DNA of 64,000 nucleotides from Affinibrenneria salicis (GCF_008710095.1 NZ_VYKJ01000016.1:36277-100276), one strand, 5' to 3'; counted from the stretch's first letter, positions 25,791 through 37,910 are shown. Translations and numbers: made by a program. The notes: a model not told the origin generated them from the letters alone.

Positions 25791-26576
25791 TCAGTTATAC
25801 TTATCTATGTCAACAGTTTTCTCGTTCACCACAATCAGTTCCACATCATTCGCTTCAATAAGTTTTAGTATGTTTTGTGGGGGGAGTTTATCTGTAATAA
25901 TATGGTCAATGTCCGACCAGGTGCATGACTGATACATCAGTTGAGTGTTGAATTTGCTAAATGAGGTAATGCAGATAACCTTTTTTGACTGTTTCGCCAT
26001 GGCTACTTTTTGCAGTGCATCAAGTTCCGTATCTGTTGTTATTCCTGCTTCAGATAATGCGCTGACGCCAATAAAAGCTTTGTCAGCATGGTATCTTTTA
26101 ATTTGCTCTATGGTTGTATTGCCTAATATAGCATGAGAGTAATCATCAAATCCCCCTCCCAATATGGATATGCTGATCCCTTTTTTTCCAATAATCTCAC
26201 TTAGTACTTCAATAGAGTTTGTAATAACACATACCGATGAGGGTAATTGGCGAGCAAGGGCCACAGATGTGGTGCCGGCATCAATGAAAATGATATCTTT
26301 ATCATTAATGTTTTTTGCAGCCCAAGCTGAAAGTAGTGCTTTTTCAGGGCTACACTGTGTACGTTTAACATAAGGGTATTCAACACGTTTTTCTGCCAGA
26401 ATAGCGCCGCCACGGATGCGCATAATATGCGGGAGTTGAGCAAGTTTAACTAAATCCCGGCGAGCGGAATCAGACGAAATATTATATTGCTGGCAGATGT
26501 AATCAAGAGTCACTTTTCCCTGCATTTTGATTAGCTCTTCTAACTCGATTAACCGTTCTTCTTGTGTCATTAACAT
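25791..26576 (-). CDS. DeoR family regulator of the beta-glucoside PTS locus
   Basis: A 261-residue repressor. The N-terminal DeoR helix-turn-helix is clear (QGKVTLDYICQQYNISSDSARRDLVKL) and is followed by the sugar-phosphate sensing domain (IIFIDAGTTSVALARQLP, ILGGGFDDYSHAILG, KAFIGVSALSEAGITTDTE). DeoR proteins usually bind a phosphorylated sugar made by the pathway they control. It is divergent from the PTS operon and about 450 bases from its first gene, so it is the likely local regulator. The start at 26576 (MLMTQEERLIELEEL) could instead be the second Met two codons later. Confidence 0.87.
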   Translation of the reverse strand: MLMTQEERLIELEELIKMQGKVTLDYICQQYNISSDSARRDLVKLAQLPHIMRIRGGAILAEKRVEYPYVKRTQCSPEKALLSAWAAKNINDKDIIFIDAGTTSVALARQLPSSVCVITNSIEVLSEIIGKKGISISILGGGFDDYSHAILGNTTIEQIKRYHADKAFIGVSALSEAGITTDTELDALQKVAMAKQSKKVICITSFSKFNTQLMYQSCTWSDIDHIITDKLPPQNILKLIEANDVELIVVNEKTVDIDKYN

Positions 26577-27026
26577 ATTCCATTCTTTTTATATGTAAGG
26601 ATAGCCGATTGATATTATCTGATAACGTTGTCTGCGTACATGGACGATTGGTAGGCCGGATACTTGTGTTCTCAATGTAGCCTTCCATTCATTCGCTTAA
26701 AAACACTTAACAATGCACCTGTGTATAGTTAAAAAACAACTTATTGCGAAATAAATTAAGTGAATACTTAATTTTATGTGATTTTTATCACAAATAAGTA
26801 ATGAATTGTAAGCGCTCCATCTTTTTTGCGTATCTTATCACGGAATCCCCTTGTCCGTGCTGCCAGTATGCAAATGTCATACAGATGCATGTAACCCGAG
26901 AGGACATACACGATTTACCAGATACTCTGGTGTACAGGGGAATCCCACCGGTTCATCTAATGTGTCGTGGTTGAAATAGATCGCCTTTGTCACTTACTTA
27001 TCTTTCTATAAAAAGAGGGCTGAACG
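26577..27026. promoter_or_regulatory. Regulatory region between deoR and PTS operon
   Basis: A 450-base, A/T-rich divergent intergenic region. It holds a strong CRP site (26777-26792) and the leader of the PTS operon, with an AGAGGGC ribosome-binding site just before 27027. Long upstream and leader parts are not otherwise explained; DeoR sites are probable but no clear palindrome was identified. Confidence 0.6.
26777..26792. promoter_or_regulatory. CRP-cAMP binding site
   Basis: TGTGA, six bases (TTTTTA), TCACA: both half-sites match the CRP consensus exactly. It is 235 bases before the first PTS gene and 200 bases from deoR, so it may serve both. It predicts catabolite control of the locus. 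Confidence 0.8.
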
Positions 27027-27356
27027 ATGAACAAAATTTTCCTGTGTTGTGCGGCTGGTATGTCGACAAGTATCGTCGTAAATAAAATGAAACAAGTTGC
27101 CAGTTCTAAAGGTATTGAGGCGGAAATTATTGCCGTGGCGATGGAAGAATTTGAATCGACCATTCCACATTTTGATTGTTGTCTGTTAGGACCACAAATT
27201 AAATATAAGTTTGAGGAATTTAAAATCATTGCGCAGCGTGAAGGTAAACCTATCGCCATTATCAGCAATATGGATTACGGCATGCTCAAAGGCGAAAAAA
27301 TCCTTGATGATGCACTGAAACTGATCCGCGACGCTAAAACCAACCCAGTGCAATAA
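27027..27356 (+). CDS. PTS lactose/cellobiose IIB component
   Basis: A 109-residue cytosolic IIB domain of the Lac/Cel family. Cys8 in CCAAGMSTS is the phosphocysteine of the P-loop (equivalent to Cys10 of E. coli ChbB). It passes phosphate from IIA to the incoming sugar. It is the first gene of an operon IIB-IIC-IIA-glucosidase-oxidoreductase-oxidoreductase-porin, with only 17 bases to the IIC gene. The stretch VAMEEFESTIPHFDCCLLGPQI carries the usual family features. Sugar preference cannot be read from IIB. Confidence 0.9.
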   Translation: MNKIFLCCAAGMSTSIVVNKMKQVASSKGIEAEIIAVAMEEFESTIPHFDCCLLGPQIKYKFEEFKIIAQREGKPIAIISNMDYGMLKGEKILDDALKLIRDAKTNPVQ

Positions 27357-27373
27357 TTTTACAGGGTATTATT

Positions 27374-28666
27374 ATGTCGAACGCATTTTTTAATTTTATT
27401 GAAAATAAAATCACGCCCGTTGCCGCTATCGCCGGAACACAACGCCATATAATGGCGGTGCGCGATGGTTTTATTGGCGCTATGCCCTTTATGATCGTTG
27501 GCTCTTTTTTACTTATTTTTGCTTTTCCGCCTTTTTCGCCGGATACCTCGTTCTTTATTGGTAAGCTGTGGTTATCCGTTGCCCAAGAGTATTTTAACGA
27601 AATCATGACCCCCTACCACATGACGATGGGGATCATGGCCTGCTATATCAGTGCGGGGATAGCTTATAACCTGGCGCAAACCTACAAGCAGGATACTTTT
27701 TCCTGCGCAATGCTCTCCCTGATGACCTTTCTCCTGATCTCGTCGCCCTATAAAGAGGGTTCACTCCCCGCGGCCTTCCTCGGCGGATCGGGGATTTTTA
27801 CCGCGATTCTGGTGGGAGTATTCTGCGTCGAACTGGTCCGCATCCTGAAGGTATATAACATCGGTATTAAGTTGCCAGAACAGGTGCCGGATAAAATTCG
27901 CCACTCCTTTAATCTGCTAATCCCGGCGATTGTTATTATTTGCACGATTTATCCGTTGAACGTGGTGCTACAGCATCAGTTTGGCATGCTGTTGCCGGAG
28001 ATCATCATGACTGCCTTCACCCCGCTGATTTCGGCGGCGGACTCCCTACCGGCGGTTCTGATTGCGGTCTTACTCTGCCAGGTATTGTGGTTCTCAGGCA
28101 TCAACGGTGGGGCGATTGTCGTCGGCATTCTGCAACCGTTCTATCTGATCAACCTCGGACTGAACCAGACGGCGCTAGCCAACGGTTTGCCTATTCCGCA
28201 CATTTTCGCTGAAGCATTCTGGGCTTTCTTCATCAATCTCGGTGGCTCAGGTGCCACCCTGGCGCTGGTTCTTCTCTACATGCGCAGTAAAGCGGTGCAC
28301 CTTCGTGCTATTGGTAAGCTGTCGGTGGTGCCGGTCTGCTTCAACATCAACGAACCGGTCATCTTTGGGAGCCCGGTGGTGATGAACCCCGTGCTCTTTA
28401 TCCCCTTCATTATCGCCCCGGTGGTGAACGCCGTCATCGCCTGGTTTGCCACCACCAGCGGCCTTATTGCCAAAGTGATCTCGCTAGTTCCCTGGACCAC
28501 GCCCGCTCCGGTTGGCGCAGCATGGGGGGCTGGTTGGGTCATGAACAACACACTGTTAGTTGTGGCGTTGATTGTTATCGACATATTTATCTACCTGCCT
28601 TTCTTCAAAATTTACGAAAAGCAGCTTCTTGAGCAGGAACAAGATCAGGAAGTGGCAACGGCATAA
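27374..28666 (+). CDS. PTS lactose/cellobiose IIC component
   Basis: A 430-residue inner-membrane permease with ten or so hydrophobic segments. It begins MSNAFFNFIENKITPVAAIAGTQRHIMAVRDGFI, typical of CelB/ChbC, and has the family's NEPVIFGSPVVMNPVLFIPFI signature. It imports and, with IIB, phosphorylates a beta-linked disaccharide or aryl-beta-glucoside. Neighbouring IIB and IIA genes complete the enzyme II complex. A cluster of acidic residues ends the protein (EQDQEVATA). No damage is seen. Confidence 0.9.
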   Translation: MSNAFFNFIENKITPVAAIAGTQRHIMAVRDGFIGAMPFMIVGSFLLIFAFPPFSPDTSFFIGKLWLSVAQEYFNEIMTPYHMTMGIMACYISAGIAYNLAQTYKQDTFSCAMLSLMTFLLISSPYKEGSLPAAFLGGSGIFTAILVGVFCVELVRILKVYNIGIKLPEQVPDKIRHSFNLLIPAIVIICTIYPLNVVLQHQFGMLLPEIIMTAFTPLISAADSLPAVLIAVLLCQVLWFSGINGGAIVVGILQPFYLINLGLNQTALANGLPIPHIFAEAFWAFFINLGGSGATLALVLLYMRSKAVHLRAIGKLSVVPVCFNINEPVIFGSPVVMNPVLFIPFIIAPVVNAVIAWFATTSGLIAKVISLVPWTTPAPVGAAWGAGWVMNNTLLVVALIVIDIFIYLPFFKIYEKQLLEQEQDQEVATA

Positions 28667-28706
28667 GCCGTTCCTCCCGCCTTCTTATATTGAGTGGAGA
28701 CAGAAC

Positions 28707-29015
28707 ATGGATATGGAATCAACGGTAATGGAATTGATCATCAATGCAGGGGAATCGCGCAGCTATGCGATGGAGGCTCTGCGTGCCGCCAAACGTGGCG
28801 AGTGGGAGCAGGTAGCGGCGAAACTTTCTGCCTCAGCGCAAGCCTCAAAACGTGCGCACGATGTTCAGACCATGTTGATTGGTCTGGACGAAGGGTGCGG
28901 CAAGGTGCAGGTCAATCTGGTGCTGGTCCATGCGCAGGATCACATCATGACCTCCATGTTGGCACGTGAGCTGATTGAGGAAATCATTGACGTCCAGCGT
29001 CAGTTACAGCGTTAA
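28707..29015 (+). CDS. PTS lactose/cellobiose IIA component
   Basis: A 102-residue helical IIA protein. The start MDMESTVMEL at 28707 is chosen because the family begins its first helix here and a GTGGAGA site precedes it; a longer open frame overlaps the IIC gene. His75 and His79 lie in LVLVHAQDHIMTSM; one of these is the phospho-accepting His of the family. It takes phosphate from HPr and hands it to IIB Cys8. Forty bases separate it from IIC and 25 from the glucosidase gene, consistent with one transcript. Confidence 0.88.
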   Translation: MDMESTVMELIINAGESRSYAMEALRAAKRGEWEQVAAKLSASAQASKRAHDVQTMLIGLDEGCGKVQVNLVLVHAQDHIMTSMLARELIEEIIDVQRQLQR

Positions 29016-29037
29016 CCCTTTCTTCTTACTGGAGTAA

Positions 29038-30441
<1,404 letters not shown>

Positions 30442-30503
30442 GCAAGCAGATTTGATTTTACTAATCCAACTGCACTTCTGCGGGGGACACAACGAGGTGG
30501 TAG

Positions 30504-31469
30504 ATGAAATTAGGCATTCTTGGCACGGGCATGATCGTCAAAGATTGGCTCTTGACGGTCCACAAGCTGCCCTTTAGGGCTCTTGCGATTTTAGGTACGC
30601 CGCAAACGGAAGATGAAACACGTGAGCTGGCGACACGCTACCAGATTGACGACATTTTTTTTGATTACCAGGCCATGTTGGACAGCGATGTCGACACGAT
30701 TTATGTGGCGTTGCCGAACCATTTGCATTTCCTGTTTGCCAGCAAGGCGCTGCAAAAAGGTAAACACGTCATTATCGAAAAGCCCATCACCACCAGTATG
30801 GATGAGCTTAGTACTCTGAAGGGGCTGGCCACAGAGCACAATGTCATCATGCTGGAAGCGATGAATATCCATTCTCTGCCGGCCTATTTATCACTTCAGT
30901 CGCAGCTGGCTAGTATCGGCAACATTAAACTGGTGACGCTGAATTACAGCCAGTACTCCTCGCGTTACGATGATTTTATGGCAGGCATTGTCCACCCGGC
31001 CTTTGATGTCAGAAAGGGGGGCGGGGCGTTGATGGACATCAATGTCTATAACCTTCATTTCGTCGCCGGACTGTTTGGTGAGCCGAAGGCGGTCAATTAC
31101 GTTGCCAACGTGCATAACAACATTGATACCAGCGGCATGATGTTGCTCGATTACGGCGACTTTAAATGTGTCTGCATTGCCGCAAAAGACTGTAAAGCCC
31201 CGACCACCTCCCTAATTCAGGGAGATAAAGGTAATGTGCAAATACCCCTGCCGGTTAACCAAATGACAGGTTTTGATATGGTATTGAATAACGGTGATCG
31301 CGCGCAGTTTACTTTTAATCGTCGTGAACATCGCCTGCTTTATGAATTCCAGACCTTTATTTGCATTATCGACACACTGGATTATCAAGCTGCTGCACGC
31401 CTACTTGATGTAAGCACCATTGCAACGCGGATGATTGAAAGTGGTAAAAAACAACTGATTGTGGAGTGA
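30504..31469 (+). CDS. Gfo/Idh/MocA family oxidoreductase in PTS operon
   Basis: A 321-residue oxidoreductase starting MKLGILGTGMIVKDW, with GAGGTGG just upstream. The Rossmann loop (GILGTGMI), the EKPI Lys motif and the YSQYSSRYDDF / GGALMDINVYNLH regions match its paralogue at 8,755-9,711 almost residue for residue in places. Its position after a GH1 phospho-glucosidase is unusual for a simple cellobiose operon and suggests an oxidation step on the sugar or on the aglycone. The next gene is a second oxidoreductase of a different branch, starting five bases after this stop. Confidence 0.85.
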   Translation: MKLGILGTGMIVKDWLLTVHKLPFRALAILGTPQTEDETRELATRYQIDDIFFDYQAMLDSDVDTIYVALPNHLHFLFASKALQKGKHVIIEKPITTSMDELSTLKGLATEHNVIMLEAMNIHSLPAYLSLQSQLASIGNIKLVTLNYSQYSSRYDDFMAGIVHPAFDVRKGGGALMDINVYNLHFVAGLFGEPKAVNYVANVHNNIDTSGMMLLDYGDFKCVCIAAKDCKAPTTSLIQGDKGNVQIPLPVNQMTGFDMVLNNGDRAQFTFNRREHRLLYEFQTFICIIDTLDYQAAARLLDVSTIATRMIESGKKQLIVE

Positions 31470-31473
31470 AACA

Positions 31474-32502
31474 GTGACAACGAAATTAATTCTTGGCTTT
31501 ATCGGCAATGGCAAAAGCGCTAACCGTTATCATCTGCCGTTTATTCTTTCGCGTGCGGATAAAATCCTCACCAAAACCATTTATTCTGCCACCGCAAGTC
31601 GGGACAGATGGCCCCAATTACCGGGTGTGACGTACACCGATAATCTGGATGTGCTGCTGGGCGACCCGGAAATACAGGTAGTGGTGGTCAGTACGCCGTC
31701 TGCACTGCATTATGACTTTGCCTTGAAGGTATTACAGGCCGGAAAGCACTGCGTTGTTGAAAAACCCTTTACTCATACTGAGGAAGAGGCGCAAACCTTA
31801 TTTAACGTGGCGAAAGAGAAAGGATTAATGGTGCAGTGTTATCAGAATCGCCGTTTTGACAGTGATTTTCTGACCACCCAAAAAGTCATTGAATCCGGCA
31901 AGCTAGGGGATTTACTCGAAGTAGAAATGCATTATGACTATTACCGTCCGTCTGTTCCTGAATCGGTTAAAGAGTTTAGTGCGATTAACTCATATCTGTA
32001 TGGTCACGGCTGTCACACCCTCGACCAGGTGATTTCGTACTTTGGTGTACCGGATCACGTCCGTTACGATGTTCGCCAACTGCTGGGCGACGGGCGTATG
32101 AATGACTATTTCGATGTGGATATGTACTACGGCACGTTGAAGGTCTCAGTGAAATCGAGCTACTTCCGTGTCAAAGAGCGCCCGAGCTTTGTGGCATACG
32201 GAAAAAAAGGGATGTTTATCAAGTACAGCAAAGATAAGCAGGAGCATCATCTCAAGCTCTTTTATATGCCCGATAACGTCGACTTTGGGCAAGATGCTCC
32301 TGAAGATTACGGCGTGCTGACCTGGATGGATAATACTGGTGTCTATCATGAAGAAAAAGTGGTCACAGAGCAGGGCGATTATGCCCGCTATTATGACGCG
32401 CTTTATGAAACCCTTATTAACGGCAAAGAAAAATTAGTGAAAGATGATGAAACTTTGCTGCAAATTAAATTACTGGAAACAGGGATTTCAGGTTTGAATT
32501 AA
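31474..32502 (+). CDS. YhhX-like Gfo/Idh/MocA oxidoreductase
   Basis: A 342-residue protein close in plan to E. coli YhhX (GFIGNGKSANRYHLPFIL, VEKPFTHTEEEAQTLFNVAKEKGLMVQCYQNRRFDSDF, DYYRP). I set the start at GTG 31474, since TGGAG lies eight bases upstream and the Rossmann strand follows after five residues. YhhX has no firmly known substrate. It differs clearly from the preceding oxidoreductase, so the operon encodes two distinct dehydrogenases, possibly for consecutive steps such as oxidation and re-reduction of a keto-glycoside. That reading is inference. Confidence 0.83.
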   Translation: MTTKLILGFIGNGKSANRYHLPFILSRADKILTKTIYSATASRDRWPQLPGVTYTDNLDVLLGDPEIQVVVVSTPSALHYDFALKVLQAGKHCVVEKPFTHTEEEAQTLFNVAKEKGLMVQCYQNRRFDSDFLTTQKVIESGKLGDLLEVEMHYDYYRPSVPESVKEFSAINSYLYGHGCHTLDQVISYFGVPDHVRYDVRQLLGDGRMNDYFDVDMYYGTLKVSVKSSYFRVKERPSFVAYGKKGMFIKYSKDKQEHHLKLFYMPDNVDFGQDAPEDYGVLTWMDNTGVYHEEKVVTEQGDYARYYDALYETLINGKEKLVKDDETLLQIKLLETGISGLN

Positions 32503-32537
32503 CCCTTGTTTGTTCCATCTGGTTGTATTGTGAACTT

Positions 32538-32577
32538 TTAGCGGTACAACCCTTTTTTATAATAAGACCGACCATAA
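32538..32577 (+). terminator. Hairpin with T-run between yhhX-like gene and porin
   Basis: GGTTGTA and TACAACC pair around a 17-base loop and are followed by CTTTTTT. It could reduce transcription into the porin gene. The loop is long, so strength is doubtful. Confidence 0.45.
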
Positions 32578-32628
32578 TAGGTTATATCACCTGTGCGCCC
32601 ATTACGCCTGTAAACAATAACTAAATAA

Positions 32629-34185
<1,557 letters not shown>

Positions 34186-34240
34186 ATCATCGCTGTTTGC
34201 CGATGACTGAGTGCCGTTAATCTCAATTGCTTGTAAAAAT

Positions 34241-34280
34241 AGTGACTGCTCCCCGCCGTATACGGCGGGGAGCAGTCACT
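34241..34280. terminator. 40-base perfect palindrome after porin gene
   Basis: Perfect complementarity without a spacer: each 20-base arm reads AGTGACTGCTCCCCGCCGTA or its complement. It begins 56 bases past the porin stop. As RNA it would form a very stable hairpin, so termination is likely even without a T-run; as DNA it could also be a binding site. Confidence 0.75.
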
Positions 34281-34523
34281 TCTCATGTGGTTACGTATGT
34301 CATCGGGTATTTACGGGGATGACCAGCCAGATTCATTCCTTTTGATTGCAGAATAGCTGTAAAGTAGTACATCTGGGAGGATAATCAGCCTCAATACGAA
34401 ATCGGTGGGGACTGATGTATCTGCAGTATGTGGTACTGCATCTTCTGACCTGTTGAGAGAAATATAGCGAATCGTACACTCGTCCATGATGGTGGTGCGA
34501 ACGATATCCAGGAGTCTGTATAT

Positions 34524-34828
34524 AAAGCAGAACTTCTGGCATCGACCGGAAGCACGGGCGACTCATACGACAACGCGATGGCAGAACGCATCAACGGACT
34601 TTATAAAGCGGAGGTGATCTATCGTAAGAGCTGGAAAAACCGCGCCAAAGTGGAGTTAGCCACGCTAGCGTGGGGGGACTGGTATAACAACAGACGATTA
34701 CTGGAGCGACTGGGTCATATTCCGCCGGCAGAAGCAGAACAGGCATACTACGCTTCCATCGGAAACGGTGATCTGGTCACCTGAGTTCACAGACAAAACA
34801 CTCTCCCGGAAAACCGGGGCGGTTCAGT
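34524..34828 (+). mobile_element. IS3 element, 3' fragment (copy 2)
   Basis: About 305 bases nearly identical to the 3' end of the element at 24,521-25,552, in the same direction: the piece DSYDNAMAERINGLYKAEVI to ASIGNGDLVT of OrfB, then CTCTCCCGGAAAACCGGGG and the right end at 34828. The 5' part is missing. Sequence 34,281-34,523 just before it has no recognised gene. Confidence 0.85.
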
Positions 34829-35101
34829 AATCGATGATGCACAGTATCGAAGTAATGGGGCAGGTCTCCCTCAATAACCCTGTATCCCCGCGTTTCTCTG
34901 CAGAATGTGAGTTGTAATTCTAGCGTGCGGATCGCTGGTGGACACTAAGTTCCGGACGGAAGCCATATGAGCGCGTATTAAAATCGCTCTCCCCGATGGA
35001 TCGATTGCTACCAGCATTGCCCCTGAACAATACGGTCCCGTAATTTGGGGCTACAGTGGTGATTGTTTTTTGAATAACTTGATGTGGGAGAGCTAAATCT
35101 T
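34829..35101. other. Gap between IS3 fragment and tetR
   Basis: 273 bases with no supported gene or strong hairpin. It is probably junction debris. Confidence 0.4.
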
Positions 35102-35785
35102 TTACTCAGGAAATTTGTGCACATAAGCACGCATGAAGACTTCTACCGCGCGTGAAACAATATCCGATATTTGTCTTTCGCTTAGCTGAACAGTCACATT
35201 GTATAAGCCTGCTTCATTTATCTCAGATTCCAGTAAGCCAAAATAATGACAGGCGGCAACATGGGGATCCGAACTGTGGAAATAGCCTTTCTCAATCAAT
35301 GGGTTGAAATATTGTTCAAGATGGTAAACTACCCGCGCGGAACCTTGCTGGTAAAATAACCGGCCCACATCAGGGTTTGTTGAGGCAGCAATCATCATCC
35401 GCCGCACGGCAAGTGACTGCGGCGTATGAAAACTGGTAAGGATGTACTGTCCAAATTTGATTAGTGCGTATTGGCAGTCTTCTTCATGATCGGGAAAATT
35501 CAGCGAATCTATAGCGTTCCCTGAAGGGGCACTAAATTGAGGGTCATGTCCGCTACGGTACAAAAAATTGATTATTTCGCCATCATGTTCTTGCGATGCC
35601 TTGGTTATCAATGCAGAAAACAACGACTCTTTCGAGTCAAAATAGCGGTATAGCGTCGATTTTGCGCTACCAGAGCTTGCTGCTATTGCGTCCATTGTCG
35701 CGTTTGCAAAACCGACTTCAAGAAAGACATCTCTTGCTGCAGTTAAGAAGGCGTTGCGAATGTTTTCTGTTTTGCTTCTGGGCAT
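35102..35785 (-). CDS. TetR family transcriptional regulator
   Basis: A 227-residue regulator. The TetR helix-turn-helix is at about residues 10-55 (IRNAFLTAARDVFLEVGFANATMDAIAASSGSAKSTLYRYFDSKESLF). The C-terminal ligand and dimer region is helical and not otherwise distinctive. A perfect 14-base inverted repeat lies 43 bases before its start, fitting autorepression. The gene on the other side of the operator (ConA-like protein) is also on the minus strand and reads toward tetR, so no divergent target gene is present. A matching operator at 4,248-4,269 suggests a distant target. Confidence 0.88.
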   Translation of the reverse strand: MPRSKTENIRNAFLTAARDVFLEVGFANATMDAIAASSGSAKSTLYRYFDSKESLFSALITKASQEHDGEIINFLYRSGHDPQFSAPSGNAIDSLNFPDHEEDCQYALIKFGQYILTSFHTPQSLAVRRMMIAASTNPDVGRLFYQQGSARVVYHLEQYFNPLIEKGYFHSSDPHVAACHYFGLLESEINEAGLYNVTVQLSERQISDIVSRAVEVFMRAYVHKFPE

Positions 35786-35827
35786 TAATGCTCCATCGAA
35801 TTTCTTATCGCAGATTAATAAAAGTAT

Positions 35828-35860
35828 AACACCGAAACGATGTAGTATCGTTTCGGTGTT
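35828..35860 (-). promoter_or_regulatory. TetR operator and promoter
   Basis: Perfect arms AACACCGAAACGAT (35828-35841) and ATCGTTTCGGTGTT (35847-35860) with a 5-base spacer. On the minus strand TTGACA overlaps the upstream arm and TATACT follows the downstream arm, so the operator covers the tetR promoter. Confidence 0.85.
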
Positions 35861-35983
35861 GTCAAGCTACATTACTGTCGATCATACGATCAATCAGTTA
35901 AGTCGCTGATGTTGTTTATATATTGACTTTAAATCATGTTTTTAATGTAATATCTCTTGTGTCTGTAATGCATTTTATCTGCT

Positions 35984-36682
35984 TCACTTTGCAGCTGTTA
36001 CTGTTAAATTGCGGAAAAAAGCAACTGTGCCTGATTCTAGCCAGACACCAACTCCGCCTCGCTGGTTTGCGCCCAGTTTCAAATCGTTGACGATTAATGA
36101 CGGTGTCGTTTTTCTGTCCAGATAGAGTACTGCCTTCTGTCCGGTTACGACAATTTTCATGTGTATCCAGCGCTCCATGCCCAGCTCGGCATAGCTTTCA
36201 TACTTTTCCGGCGATTCTTGTCTGAGTCTGTCAAATTTGTAATCAGGGTAAGCGACATACTGAACGCTGTGATTGCGCCGAACCTGATCCTCCGCAATGC
36301 TGTTCGTGGGGCGCAGATAAATACTTTCAAAGCGTCCGTCGCTGTCAATGCGGAAAGTCAAACCGATGAACCCTCTGGCGTAGGCCGGAGCCTTTTCCAC
36401 TAGTTGACTAGCAACATCGACTTCCACCACACCGTCGCCAAAATCAAGCGGCAACCATGCCATAAAATTTCGGTCGGCCAGTTTTTCCTTTTCTGGATCC
36501 TGTATCGCCGAAGAAGGCATGGTCATTTTAAACGCCGGCTCGCCTTTGAACGCGCTTTGTTCAAGTGATACACCGGAAAGCGTGAAGTTCCCGACGGCAA
36601 GGCTGGCCGCGGCGCCGGCGGAAAAAAATTCAGCGGCGCAGAACAAGCCGAGAGAAAAAGGTAAGGTGCGTATCAGACTCAT
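35984..36682 (-). CDS. Secreted concanavalin A-like domain protein
   Basis: A 232-residue protein with a signal peptide (about 1-26, SLGLFCAAEFFSAGAAA). The mature part looks like a beta-sandwich of the ConA-like lectin/glucanase type: GFIGLTFRIDSDGRFESIYLRPTN, ERWIHMKIVVTGQKAVLYLD, GGVGVWLESGTVAFFRNLTV. The same fold is used by DUF1080 (3-keto-disaccharide hydrolase) and LamG domains. I see no sure catalytic residues, so it may be a binding protein. It should be periplasmic or surface exposed. GGAGAATTT precedes the ATG. It is a single gene with no operon partner. Confidence 0.65.
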   Translation of the reverse strand: MSLIRTLPFSLGLFCAAEFFSAGAAASLAVGNFTLSGVSLEQSAFKGEPAFKMTMPSSAIQDPEKEKLADRNFMAWLPLDFGDGVVEVDVASQLVEKAPAYARGFIGLTFRIDSDGRFESIYLRPTNSIAEDQVRRNHSVQYVAYPDYKFDRLRQESPEKYESYAELGMERWIHMKIVVTGQKAVLYLDRKTTPSLIVNDLKLGANQRGGVGVWLESGTVAFFRNLTVTAAK

Positions 36683-36900
36683 AAATTCTCCGGTATGCTA
36701 ATTTAATTGCCTAAGCTAATGGTATGACATCAATTGCTAATTCGATATAAAACAATGGATTCCATGTGATGATAACCAGCGGTGCTCCGGCAGATAAAGC
36801 GTCATTTGGATTGGACTCTGCAAACGTTTTGTAGGGGATGAACTAATGGGGTTGAACCGGGGCTCCCTGTCTCTTCGTTCTTTCGCCGGGCAACGGGTTG

Positions 36901-37797
36901 CTATTCGATAGCCATTTCGGTCAGGATCCATTGGATAACGGAGTTATGTCGCGGTTTCCAGCCTAGTTCCTCGCGGGCGCGCACCGATCTGACCCTGCTG
37001 TTGGAACCTAATGAGTAGCGGGCCCGGGTTTGACCCCATACCTGTGCAGCCTGTTCAATCGACCAGCTTTCCGGCCCTTGGACGCCGAGACGTTTCGCCA
37101 GCGTCGTCCCTAATTCAGCAAAGGATGATTCTCCATTCTCGACAAAATAGAATGCGCCTGATGACGCATTTTTCAACGCCAGCCGGTAAAGTTCGCAAAG
37201 ATCATCTATATGGACGTTCGACCAGATATTCACGCCTTTTCCAACGATGCGCATTACGCCGCTCTCCCTAGCCTGATTAATGAGCAGCGGGATCTGTACG
37301 CTGCGGGTGCCTGGGAGCTTTCCCTCCCCATAGATGAGGCTGTTGCACAGAACTATGCCGCGTATTCCCTGTGCTGCCAGTATTTTTTCATCAATCGCCC
37401 TGCGTGCCTGTTTTTCCGGCGTTATCAGCAGCGCGCTGTTCTCATCAAAGCTGGTGTCGTTGACTTTATTGCCATCACTCATATCGGCGATAACGCTGGT
37501 TCCGCTGGTATGGATGAGCGGCTTGCCGCTGCTGCGAAGCGCTGTCAATAAGGTTTCCACGGTATTCCGGTCATCGCTGTTGGCGGCATTGATGACGGCA
37601 TCGGCCTGCTGTGCCTCGCGGGTGAGCAACTCCCTGTCGTTCAGGTCGCCGAGAATGGGTTCGATCCCTCTGGCCGTCAGCAGTCCGGCCTTATCTGGAT
37701 TACGGACCAGCCCTCGGATGCGGTGTCCGGCGCTGCGTAAATATACTGACAGCGAGCCGCCAATGTATCCTGTTGAACCGGTGATGAAAATCTTCAT
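36901..37797 (-). CDS. NAD(P)-dependent epimerase/dehydratase family protein
   Basis: A 298-residue extended short-chain dehydrogenase (NAD-dependent epimerase/dehydratase or NmrA-like). The dinucleotide loop GSTGYIGGSL opens the protein; the start at 37797 has AAGGAGG just upstream. Other marks are DAVINAANSDDRNTVETLL, a HTSG strand, and the NSLIYGEGK motif in the place of the usual YxxxK Tyr/Lys area. Substrate unknown. It is followed, in the other direction of reading, by a tautomerase gene and a LysR gene upstream; such groups are typical of small stress or aromatic-response loci. Confidence 0.8.
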   Translation of the reverse strand: MKIFITGSTGYIGGSLSVYLRSAGHRIRGLVRNPDKAGLLTARGIEPILGDLNDRELLTREAQQADAVINAANSDDRNTVETLLTALRSSGKPLIHTSGTSVIADMSDGNKVNDTSFDENSALLITPEKQARRAIDEKILAAQGIRGIVLCNSLIYGEGKLPGTRSVQIPLLINQARESGVMRIVGKGVNIWSNVHIDDLCELYRLALKNASSGAFYFVENGESSFAELGTTLAKRLGVQGPESWSIEQAAQVWGQTRARYSLGSNSRVRSVRAREELGWKPRHNSVIQWILTEMAIE

Positions 37798-37910
37798 TTC
37801 GGGCCTCCTTTTCATCGGTAATTATATAACGCCGCATGGGTCAGAACCGTTGTTCACGGTTGAACAACGGCCTGATATAGACACAAGAAGGGATAGGATA
37901 TAAACAATCC

